Source: Palsa-744 sp036498265 (GTDB taxonomy: Bacteria; Actinomycetota; Thermoleophilia; Solirubrobacterales; Solirubrobacteraceae). From it: DNA of 45,757 nt. Shown here piece by piece: positions 7,065 to 15,983 of the stretch. Made by a program: the position numbers and the translations under genes. Within the stretch, counting starts at the first letter, position 1. Each line of letters begins with the position of its first letter. The stretch is taken from NCBI GenBank assembly GCA_036498265.1, contig DASYFT010000032.1, forward strand, positions 1 to 45,757. Reading direction: 5' to 3'. The notes below the pieces were generated by a model. It was not told the DNA's origin. It was given only the letters and a program-made list of their open reading frames with translations, and ran no database searches.

Positions 7065-8045
7065 TCAGACGCCGGGGAAGGGCAGCTCGACCACCTCTGC
7101 ATCCGCATGGCCGCCAACCGCGAGGACGGTGCCGGGTCCGGCCTCGCGGCGTACGAGCGCGAGGCCGATCGTCCCCAGACGCGGAGACGTGGTGCTGCTG
7201 CCGAGACGCCCCACCGCGCGCTCGCCCAGCAGCAGCTCCTCGCCCGCGCCTGCCGGCTCTGAGAGGCGCAGGCCGCGAAGGTGGCGGTTGGGCCTACCTC
7301 GGTAGTGGAGCCTCGCGACCGTCTCCTGTCCGACGTAGCAGCCCTTCGTGAAGCTCACCGCGCGCTCGTTGATCCCCGCCTCCTGCGGGATGACGGTCTC
7401 GTCCACGTCGACTCCGAAGCGGGGGCGACCGCGTTCTATGCGCAGGCACTCGACTGCTCGCTCGGAGACGGGCGCGGCCCCGCGGTCCCGCAGCGCCGCT
7501 GCCAGAGTCGATGTCTCGGCGGCGTCGCAGATGAGATCGACGCCCACGTCGGTGCGGGTCGCCAGCGCCGTGATCGAGCCGATCTCGACGGGTTCGTTGG
7601 AGTGCTCCGGGTCCGGGAGGCGCTCGGCGCCCGCGATCGCGGCTGCATCCGGCCCGATCAGCGAGAGCAGCCCGCGCTCCAGCGTGCGCTTGTGGAGCTC
7701 GACGTCGAAGCCCACCTTGTAGCGGCGGATCATGTCGAACAGGGCCTGCAGCGAAGCTCGCTCGGTGTCCAGCAGGAGCTCCACGCCGGCCCCATCCGGC
7801 TGGCTCCCCACGGCGAGGATGCGAAGGTCACCCAGCATCTTCCCCTTGTGGGTCAGGAAGGCCGCATAGCAGCCCTCGCCGGGCGCGAGGCCGGCCACCT
7901 CGTTGGTGACCTGGCCGTTCAGGAACTCGGCGGCGCCCGGTCCGCTCAGGGCCAGCTTGCCGCGCTCGGAGCGGTCGAACTGCCCGCAGGCCTCCATCAG
8001 GAGGCAGTGCTCGGCACGGAGCGTGTCGTTGCCGGCGATCGCCAT
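7065..8045 (-). CDS. ygfZ: YgfZ/GcvT-like folate-binding protein
   Basis: A 326-residue member of the YgfZ/GcvT family. The diagnostic KGCYVGQE motif is present near residue 225, preceded by the IPQEAGINERAVSFT segment; the N-terminal half reads DRSERGKLALSGPGAAEFLNGQVTNE in outline. YgfZ proteins bind tetrahydrofolate and assist assembly or repair of some iron-sulfur enzymes. The motif cysteine is conserved. I chose the ATG at 8045 over 8081, because a TATTCT -10 box ends 7 nt before it and because the upstream start would overlap the divergent gene at 8080. It is single-gene and converges on the STAS gene. Confidence 0.88.
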   Translation of the reverse strand: MAIAGNDTLRAEHCLLMEACGQFDRSERGKLALSGPGAAEFLNGQVTNEVAGLAPGEGCYAAFLTHKGKMLGDLRILAVGSQPDGAGVELLLDTERASLQALFDMIRRYKVGFDVELHKRTLERGLLSLIGPDAAAIAGAERLPDPEHSNEPVEIGSITALATRTDVGVDLICDAAETSTLAAALRDRGAAPVSERAVECLRIERGRPRFGVDVDETVIPQEAGINERAVSFTKGCYVGQETVARLHYRGRPNRHLRGLRLSEPAGAGEELLLGERAVGRLGSSTTSPRLGTIGLALVRREAGPGTVLAVGGHADAEVVELPFPGV

Positions 8046-8052
8046 GGCTTCG

Positions 8053-8071
8053 AGAATAGCCGCGCTAGGCT
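8053..8071. promoter_or_regulatory. Back-to-back -10 boxes for ygfZ and the 8080 gene
   Basis: TATTCT on the minus strand (8058-8053) stands 7 nt before the ygfZ ATG, and TAGGCT on the plus strand (8066-8071) stands 8 nt before the ATG at 8080. Both would give leaderless or nearly leaderless mRNAs. No clear -35 boxes were found. Start choice for both genes rests partly on these boxes. Confidence 0.45.
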
Positions 8072-8079
8072 TCACCCCC

Positions 8080-8442
8080 ATGGGCCTCGCAGATGGCTTC
8101 CAGGAGCTGGTGGACTCGTTTCCGGACGATTGGACGGACCTCGAGTTCGACCTTCGGATCGCGGACGAGTCGCGCTACGTGGAAGCGGCGCTGTACCTGA
8201 CCACCTGCAACGCCCAGCCTTACTCCCATCACGACTGGCACTGGCGTCAGCTGGTCGCCCACAGGTTCGGTCATGCCGCCTCGGCGCAGACGGTTCACGG
8301 TGCGCTCAAACTGCTCGACGACGCCGGTATCGCCGGCGAGATCGCCGTGCGCGAGCTGCGCAGCGGACGCGCCGAGGTCACGCAGATGTGGGGACGGCCC
8401 TACTCCGCACGTGAGGAGTTTCGCCGCCTGCGGGCGCAGTAG
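8080..8442 (+). CDS. Conserved-looking protein of unknown function
   Basis: A 120-residue soluble protein, rich in aromatic and charged residues, without membrane segments. It has no motif I can name. It reads like a compact alpha/beta domain: FPDDWTDLEFDLRI, then TTCNAQPYSHHDWHWRQLVAH, then a helical ALKLLDDAGIAGEIAVREL and an ending REEFRRLRAQ. The His/Trp-rich HHDWHW segment is notable. It heads a three-gene plus-strand run with the receiver-like gene at 8445 (2-nt gap) and the membrane protein at 8843. Codon use is like its neighbours, with strong G/C in third position, supporting that it is real. Confidence 0.75.
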   Translation: MGLADGFQELVDSFPDDWTDLEFDLRIADESRYVEAALYLTTCNAQPYSHHDWHWRQLVAHRFGHAASAQTVHGALKLLDDAGIAGEIAVRELRSGRAEVTQMWGRPYSAREEFRRLRAQ

Positions 8443-8444
8443 CC

Positions 8445-8837
8445 ATGGCGCGGGTGCTTGCGCTCGTCCCGGACCTCCTGTTCGGCTCGCAGATGCAAGG
8501 GAGTCTCAGTGCCGGCGGGCATGACGTGGAGCTGATCGCCGACGAGGATCGGCTACGGGTGCGGCTCGCCGAGGGCGCCGGCGCCCGGGCGGCGGTCCTG
8601 GTGGTGGACCTCACCGATCGTTCGCTGGACGGCGCGGGCATGCTCGAGTCGCTCCGACGGGCCGGCGCACTCGGCTCCCTGCGGACGCTCGCGTTCTACT
8701 CGCACGTGGAAAGCGCGGTGCGAGAGCGTGCGCAGGAGGCGGGGTTCGACCTCGTCGTGCCCCGCTCGCGAATGGCACGCGAGGGCGCCCAGCTCGTCAG
8801 CGGCCTCGCGGGCGACTCCTCTCCCACGAGGAGGTGA
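8445..8837 (+). CDS. Receiver-like domain protein, degenerate
   Basis: A 130-residue protein with the alternating beta/alpha pattern of a CheY-like receiver: ARVLALVPDLLFGSQMQ, an AAVLVVDLTDRS strand with an Asp where phosphorylation normally occurs, TLAFYSHVE in the place of the switch Ser/Thr strand, then GFDLVVPRSRM near the usual Lys position. The usual acidic pair at the N-terminus is not evident and no Lys is seen at the end of strand five, so it may not be phosphorylated. No output domain is attached. It sits 2 nt after the previous gene and its stop lies just before the membrane protein's start, so the three genes are likely co-transcribed. Confidence 0.65.
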   Translation: MARVLALVPDLLFGSQMQGSLSAGGHDVELIADEDRLRVRLAEGAGARAAVLVVDLTDRSLDGAGMLESLRRAGALGSLRTLAFYSHVESAVRERAQEAGFDLVVPRSRMAREGAQLVSGLAGDSSPTRR

Positions 8838-8842
8838 CGGGG

Positions 8843-10489
8843 ATGCACGCCGTCGCGGGACTCCGCCCGAACGGCGCGCTCCTGGGAAGTGCCGCCACGG
8901 GCGCCGATGAGGAGCTGCGGCGCCGGCGCGGATTGGAGCTGACCGCGTGCGCGGTCGCGCTGGGACTTCTGGCGCTGGTGATGTCGGCAGGCCACATCCG
9001 GGCGGGCGGGTTCTACTACGACGACTGGAGCCTGCTGGCGCTGGCGCGCTTCCCGGGCCACGCCGGCACTCTGCACGGCCTCTGGCTCGACTACGGCCAG
9101 CGCCCCGGTCAGGTGCTCTACTACGCGGCTCTCGGCGGAACGCTGGGGGGGAGCTCGTCGGCGCGCCTGGCGCTCGCGAGCGCGACGCTGGTGCTCGAGG
9201 TGACGTGCCTGTACGCGCTGCTGCGCCGGCTCGGTCTCGCCGCACGCCACGCCGTGGCGATCGCGGCGCTCGTGCTCGTGTTCCCGTTCAGCGACAGCAT
9301 CTGGCTGTGGGGCGTCCTGTCACTGAGCAGCCTCGCAATCGCGATCTACCTGGTCGGGGCGATGTTGGCGCTGCGCGCACTGCAGAGCAGCGGCCCGCGT
9401 GCGCTCGCCTTGCACGGCGCATCACTCGCCCTCTTCGTGACCAGCGTCGCCAGCTACGAGGTGGTCGCCGTCGCCGCCGGGCTCACGGGTCTGCTGTACG
9501 TGCGCCAGCTCGGCATGCGTCGCGCCCGCGGCCGCTGGACGCTCGACGTGATCGCCGTGGCGCTCACGCTGCTGACCACGCGCGCGCTGCTGCCGATCGA
9601 CGTGGCGACCCCCTCGCGCATGCAGTCGCTGAGCGGTCTGATCTCCCATGGCGGCCTGATCGCCGTCAGGGGAGCGCGGCTGATCGGCGCCGCCGCGGTC
9701 CCGCTCCCAGGGCTCGACCCGTGGATCGGAGCCGCGGCTCTCGTCGCGGTGCTCGCGACTGCCACTTGGCTGCGGTGCCGGCTCGGACCCGAAGAGCAGC
9801 TGCGCGCCGAGCTCGGCCGCTGGCTCGCCGTGGCCGGCGCCGGCGCCCTCGTGGCCATCGCCGGCTGGTCGGTCTACGTGCCCGCCACTGACCACTACGC
9901 GCCCACCCTGGGCGGCACGGTCAACCGCATGAACGCCGGCGCCGCGATCGGCGTGGCGCTGCTCGTGTATGCGGCGGTGGTGCTGCTCGTCCGGATGCTG
10001 GGGCGGCGCCTCACGTTGAGTTCCGCGTCCGCTGCCGCGCTGACGGGGGCGATCGCCGCGCTGTTGCTCGCCGGCTATCTCAACCGTGCGGCGGGCGATG
10101 CCCGCGCCTGGGATCGCGCGGCAGCCGACCAGCGAGCCGAGCTCGCAGATCTCCATGCCGGACTGCCGCGGCCTCCTGCGACGGCGACTGTGTTCGCCTT
10201 CGACGCCCCGAGCCGGGTGGCACTCGGCGTACCGGTCCTCAGCAGCGCCCTGGACCTCACGAGCGCGCTTCGCATCTCCTACTCGAGTCCCGGACTGCTC
10301 GCGGCCCCGCTCGCCGGAGCCGCCGGGCTGAGCTGTCGAGCGGACGGCCCCGTGGCGGGCGGCGTCGCCGGCGCCTACGGACTCGCGTATCTGGTGGACG
10401 TGCGCCGGCGGTCGGCCGCCCTGCTCACCGCACCCCGGCAGTGCGCGGCCCTCCGCCGTTCCGCGGCCGGCGCGGCGGGCCGATCCTGA
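8843..10489 (+). CDS. Polytopic membrane protein resembling GT-C glycosyltransferases
   Basis: A 548-residue protein with about eleven hydrophobic segments. After the first helix the extracytoplasmic loop has FYYDDWSLLALA, the acidic DD-W pattern that lipid-linked sugar transferases (GT-C superfamily) carry in this place. Near residue 430 the protein leaves the membrane for a soluble C-terminal domain with alternating strands. Acceptor and donor cannot be predicted. I prefer the ATG at 8843 to the GTG at 8834, since a GAGGAGG site lies 8 nt upstream of it. It could act in cell-envelope polysaccharide or glycoprotein synthesis. It ends 9 nt before the convergent HxlR gene's stop codon. Confidence 0.75.
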   Translation: MHAVAGLRPNGALLGSAATGADEELRRRRGLELTACAVALGLLALVMSAGHIRAGGFYYDDWSLLALARFPGHAGTLHGLWLDYGQRPGQVLYYAALGGTLGGSSSARLALASATLVLEVTCLYALLRRLGLAARHAVAIAALVLVFPFSDSIWLWGVLSLSSLAIAIYLVGAMLALRALQSSGPRALALHGASLALFVTSVASYEVVAVAAGLTGLLYVRQLGMRRARGRWTLDVIAVALTLLTTRALLPIDVATPSRMQSLSGLISHGGLIAVRGARLIGAAAVPLPGLDPWIGAAALVAVLATATWLRCRLGPEEQLRAELGRWLAVAGAGALVAIAGWSVYVPATDHYAPTLGGTVNRMNAGAAIGVALLVYAAVVLLVRMLGRRLTLSSASAAALTGAIAALLLAGYLNRAAGDARAWDRAAADQRAELADLHAGLPRPPATATVFAFDAPSRVALGVPVLSSALDLTSALRISYSSPGLLAAPLAGAAGLSCRADGPVAGGVAGAYGLAYLVDVRRRSAALLTAPRQCAALRRSAAGAAGRS

Positions 10490-10498
10490 GCGAGGCCG

Positions 10499-11005
10499 CT
10501 AGGCGGAGGCGCTCGCTGCGGCGCGGGCCTCGCGGCGCACGAGCGGGTGCTGCGGCCCCGCGCCGGGCCCCGGCCTCGCCGTCACGTCTCGCGCGGACAG
10601 GCGCGCGCCGCAGCGCTCGCAGATGCGGTGCTCGCCCACCGCACCGCCGCAGCCGTCGTGTTCGAGCAGGACCGCCGGCCCGGCGGGCCTCGAGACGTGC
10701 TCGTCGCCCCACCTCATCAGCTCGACGATCACCGGCCACAGGTCGACGCCCCTCTCGGTGAGCAGGTACTCGTGGCGCGGGGGGTGCTCCTGGTAGAGGC
10801 GGCGCTCCAGGACCCCGTTCTCCACCAGCCGGCTCAACCTCGTCTGCAGGATGTTGCGGGCGATCCCCAGGTCGGACTGCATCTCGTCGAAGCGGCGCAC
10901 CCCCAGGAACACCTCGCGCACGATCAGCAGCGACCAGCGCTCGCCCACCACCTCGAGCGCGGCGGCGATGTTGCAGCCCTGGCCCTCGTAGTCGTTTCGC
11001 AGCAC
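10499..11005 (-). CDS. HxlR-family winged-helix repressor
   Basis: A 168-residue protein with the HxlR pattern: a cysteine in the N-terminal arm (GCNIAAALEVVGERWSLLI), a helix-turn-helix around GVRRFDEMQSDLGIARNILQTRL and the wing sequence LVENGVLERRLYQEHPPRHEYLLT. The C-terminus adds a CGG...CERC cluster with a histidine that could bind zinc. HxlR proteins often sense electrophiles, oxidants or disulfide stress by cysteine chemistry and repress divergent detoxification genes. The palindromic site and MFS gene divergent to it fit that. The last 40 residues are Ala/Arg-rich and probably disordered. Confidence 0.88.
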   Translation of the reverse strand: MLRNDYEGQGCNIAAALEVVGERWSLLIVREVFLGVRRFDEMQSDLGIARNILQTRLSRLVENGVLERRLYQEHPPRHEYLLTERGVDLWPVIVELMRWGDEHVSRPAGPAVLLEHDGCGGAVGEHRICERCGARLSARDVTARPGPGAGPQHPLVRREARAAASASA

Positions 11006-11026
11006 GCCCCCAGGATAGCCGATCGC

Positions 11027-11056
11027 GTTGCGTCATGCAACTGACTCTGCTAGGGT
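11027..11056 (+). promoter_or_regulatory. MFS promoter overlapped by a palindromic operator, probably for the HxlR protein
   Basis: GTTGC at 11027-11031 and GCAAC at 11037-11041 form a 5-bp perfect palindrome with a 5-nt centre. It covers the -35 box TTGCGT (11028-11033). The -10 box TAGGGT (11051-11056) follows after 17 bp, and the ATG at 11067 is 10 nt further. An additional GCAACGC sits at 11070, just inside the coding region, and matches the inverse of GCGTTGC at 11025-11031. A bound repressor would block polymerase directly. Binding by the neighbouring HxlR is inference from position. Confidence 0.6.
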
Positions 11057-11066
11057 CCGTCTCGTG

Positions 11067-12452
11067 ATGCAACGCAAGTGGCTGGTCACGCTGGTGGTCT
11101 GCGTCGGGGTCTTCATGGCGAGCCTCGACCTGTTCATCGTCAACATCGCGTTCCCGGCGATCGGCAGGCAGTTCGGCGGACCTTCGCTGGGCTCGCTGTC
11201 CTGGATCCTGAGTGGCTACGCGATCGTGTTCGCGGCGCTGCTCGTGCCGGCCGGCCGATGGGCCGACGCGTTCGGGCGAAAGCGCGCGTTCCTGCTGGGT
11301 CTTGCCGTGTTCGTGCTCGCGAGCGCCGCATGCGCGGCCGCGCCCTCCGTCGGCCTGCTGATCGCCGCGCGCCTGGTGCAGGCGGCCGGCGGAGCCCTGA
11401 TGTTGCCGACTTCGCTGGGGTTGATGCTCCCGGAGTTCGCCCCGCACGAGCGGCACGCCGCGATCGGCGTATGGGCCGCCACCGGCGGCACCGCGGCCGC
11501 CGCCGGACCGCCGCTCGGGGGCCTTCTGGTGCAGGCGGACTGGCGCCTCGTGTTCCTGGTCAACGTGCCGGTCGGCCTGGCCGGGCTGGTGGCGGGTGCG
11601 CGCGTCCTGCGCGAGCGCCGCGAGATCGGCGCCCAGCGGCCCGACGTCCTGGGTGCGGGCGCGTTGATCGTGGCGGTCGGCGCGCTGGTCGTCGCGATCG
11701 TCCAGGGGCAGCGCTGGGGCTGGGGCTCTCCCGCGATCCTGTCCCTGCTCGGCGTCAGCGCCGCGCTGGTCCCAGCGATCTGGCTGCGCTCCGAACACCA
11801 TGCCGCGCCGGTGGTCGAGCCGGCGATGCTGAGGGTACGAACCTTCGGGCTTGCGGTCGGCGCATCGCTGCTGTTCTTCGGGGGTTTCGGCGCGATGCTC
11901 CTCGGGGGCGTCCTGTTCCTGACGGGCGTCTGGCACGAGAGCGTGCTGACGGCCGGCCTGATGCTCTTCCCGGGGCCCGCCATGGCGACCGCCTTCTCCG
12001 TTCCGTCGGCGCGCCTCGGCGCCCGCGTCGGATTCCGGGCGCCGGGGCTCGTCGGCGCGCTCCTGTTCGCCGCCGGATCGGTCTGGTACATCACGCACAC
12101 GGGCGACCGGCCCGATTACGTCGGCGAGTACCTGCCGGGTCTGCTCATCGGGGGAGCCGGGGTGGGGCTCGTGATCCCCACGCTCACGGGCGCCGGCGCT
12201 TCCTCGCTTGCGCCGGAGCGCTTCGCGACCGGAGCGGCTGTGCTGACGATGGGACGCCAGATCGGCTCCGCGCTCGGCGTGGCCGTGCTCGTCGCGGTCC
12301 TCGGCACACATGCCGGAAGCGCGGCGGACTTCCACTCCGCATGGCTCATCAGCGTCGCCGGGGGGCTCGCCGCCGGGCTCGCACTCGCGGCGATTGGGCC
12401 GCGAGCCGGGAGCGCGGTCCGGGTCTCCGCGCCGGCGGAGGGCGTCGCGTGA
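11067..12452 (+). CDS. MFS drug/proton antiporter, DHA2 type
   Basis: A 461-residue protein with about fourteen membrane helices. The first helix has MASLDLFIVNIAFPAI, typical of EmrB/QacA-like DHA2 exporters (motif D1), and RWADAFGRKRAFLLG is the MFS motif A loop. GGTAAAAGPPLGGLL is the antiporter motif C. These signs identify a proton-driven efflux pump; the substrate is unknown. I use the ATG at 11067, though a GTG immediately before is in frame. It ends in a GTGA overlap with the thioesterase gene, so the two are co-transcribed under the HxlR-type control region. Confidence 0.9.
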   Translation: MQRKWLVTLVVCVGVFMASLDLFIVNIAFPAIGRQFGGPSLGSLSWILSGYAIVFAALLVPAGRWADAFGRKRAFLLGLAVFVLASAACAAAPSVGLLIAARLVQAAGGALMLPTSLGLMLPEFAPHERHAAIGVWAATGGTAAAAGPPLGGLLVQADWRLVFLVNVPVGLAGLVAGARVLRERREIGAQRPDVLGAGALIVAVGALVVAIVQGQRWGWGSPAILSLLGVSAALVPAIWLRSEHHAAPVVEPAMLRVRTFGLAVGASLLFFGGFGAMLLGGVLFLTGVWHESVLTAGLMLFPGPAMATAFSVPSARLGARVGFRAPGLVGALLFAAGSVWYITHTGDRPDYVGEYLPGLLIGGAGVGLVIPTLTGAGASSLAPERFATGAAVLTMGRQIGSALGVAVLVAVLGTHAGSAADFHSAWLISVAGGLAAGLALAAIGPRAGSAVRVSAPAEGVA

Positions 12453-12967
12453 GCACGATCGAGCGCTCGCGCTCGCGGAGCTTCTCGTGGTCCGATCCGG
12501 AGGCGGCCGCGGCGGCGGGCAGGCGGATGGAGGGCCTGCACTACCTCGAGGCGATCGTGTCCGGCGAGCTGCCCCCACCGCCGTTCGCCGAGGGGCTCGG
12601 CCTCAGCCTCGTCGAGATCGAGCGGGGCCGAGCCGTGTTCGCGATGGAGCCGGCGGAGTGGATGTACAACGCGCTCGGCTCGGTCCACGGCGGGGTCCTC
12701 GCCACGCTGCTCGACAGCTGCATGGGCTGTGCCGTGCACAGCACGCTCGAGGCCGGCGTCGGCTTCACGACCTCGGACCTGCACGTCCGCTACGTCCGCG
12801 CCATCAGCGCCACCACGGGGCCCGTCCTCGCTGAGGGCAAGGTCGTGCACCGCGGCCGCAGCACGGCGACCGCGGAGGGTCGGCTCTACGTCGCGGACGG
12901 CGAGACCCTGATCGCGCACGCGAGCACCGGATGCGTGATCCTGCGCCCGGAAGCCCAGGTCCGGTGA
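12449..12967 (+). CDS. PaaI-type hotdog-fold thioesterase
   Basis: A 172-residue protein with a single hotdog domain in its last 140 residues. The family signature HGGVLATLLDSCMGCAV (about residues 74-91) includes the long hotdog helix with the catalytic acidic residue, and TSDLHVRYVRA and VVHRGRSTATAEGRLY are the following strands. These enzymes hydrolyse acyl- or phenylacetyl-type CoA thioesters. The GTG start at 12449 overlaps the exporter's stop codon. The pairing with an exporter suggests removal of a CoA-bound aromatic or acyl toxicant, which is inference. The first 30 residues are Arg/Ser-rich. Confidence 0.85.
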   Translation: MSTIERSRSRSFSWSDPEAAAAAGRRMEGLHYLEAIVSGELPPPPFAEGLGLSLVEIERGRAVFAMEPAEWMYNALGSVHGGVLATLLDSCMGCAVHSTLEAGVGFTTSDLHVRYVRAISATTGPVLAEGKVVHRGRSTATAEGRLYVADGETLIAHASTGCVILRPEAQVR

Positions 12968-13000
12968 GGTGCTACGCGTCGGCCGAGCCCGGCGGGAGCG

Positions 13001-13594
13001 TCAGCTCGGCTGGGTGGCGGCGCCGCCACCAAGGTCGGCGTGCTCCGCCTCGACGGGATCGAGGGGCACGAGCGCCGCGTTGGGCACCCGCTCGAAGCGC
13101 CGGTCGAGGTGTCCCGCGCGCCGCGCCAGCGCGGCGCGGATCACCATGCCGTGGCAGACGACGAGCGCGGGCAGCTGGCCGCGCTCCACGTCCGCCAGCG
13201 CCGCCTCGACGCGGTCCTCCTGCTCGGCGAACGACTCGCCGCCCGGAAACGCGAAGCCCGGATCGGCCTGCGCGAACGCGGCGAAGCGATCCGGCGCTTC
13301 GGCCTGGACCTCGGCGAAGCTGCGGTCCGTCCAGTCGCCGGAGTCGGTCTCCATCAGGCGAGCGTCCTCCCGCGGCTCGAGCCCCAGCGCCCGCGCGACG
13401 ACGTCCGCCGTTTCGCGCGCGCGCAGCAGCGGGCTCGTCCACAGCGCCTGGAAGCCGTAGGCGGTCGCCCGCTCGGCCAGCTCGGCCGCCTGCGCGCGGC
13501 CCGTGTCGTCGAGCGGGATCTGCTGCTGGCCCTGGAAGCGTCCCTCGAGGTTGTAGGCGGTCTGACCGTGACGGGCCAGGTAGACGCTGCTCAA
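13001..13594 (-). CDS. Histidine phosphatase family protein
   Basis: A 197-residue phosphoglycerate-mutase-like phosphatase. It has the catalytic YLARHGQTAYN (His9 forms the phospho-intermediate), the LDDTGRAQAAELAER segment, a second Arg in SPLLRARETAD, the acidic ETDSGDW and the second catalytic His in VVCHGMVIRAAL. Substrates in this family range from phosphosugars to tRNA and cobalamin-precursor phosphates and cannot be told here. It lies 10 nt downstream of katG on the same strand and is likely co-transcribed. Its stop region contains a GCCGAGC/GCTCGGC inverted pair (12982-13010) that could act as a terminator. Confidence 0.88.
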   Translation of the reverse strand: MSSVYLARHGQTAYNLEGRFQGQQQIPLDDTGRAQAAELAERATAYGFQALWTSPLLRARETADVVARALGLEPREDARLMETDSGDWTDRSFAEVQAEAPDRFAAFAQADPGFAFPGGESFAEQEDRVEAALADVERGQLPALVVCHGMVIRAALARRAGHLDRRFERVPNAALVPLDPVEAEHADLGGGAATQPS

Positions 13595-13604
13595 GAGCGC
13601 TCGG

Positions 13605-15800
<2,196 letters not shown>

Positions 15801-15971
15801 TTCGCTCCTGTCCTTTTCCGCTCGCTTCGCCGAGCAACGAGGGTACTGATGTTGATGGGAGGGGCCGTCAGGACAACCGCGGCGAGCTGGCCGATGCCGA
15901 TCGTGAGCCTGATCCCGTGACGGCGGTCTCCCAACCATCCACGTGAGCGCGGCCCGGGCGTGGCGGCGTCA

Positions 15972-15977
15972 TAGAAT
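15972..15977 (+). promoter_or_regulatory. -10 box of fbiC
   Basis: TAGAAT ends 6 nt before the fbiC ATG at 15984, which predicts transcription starting at or next to the start codon and a leaderless mRNA. No convincing -35 box lies 17 bp upstream. Confidence 0.45.
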
Positions 15978-15983
15978 CGGGCC

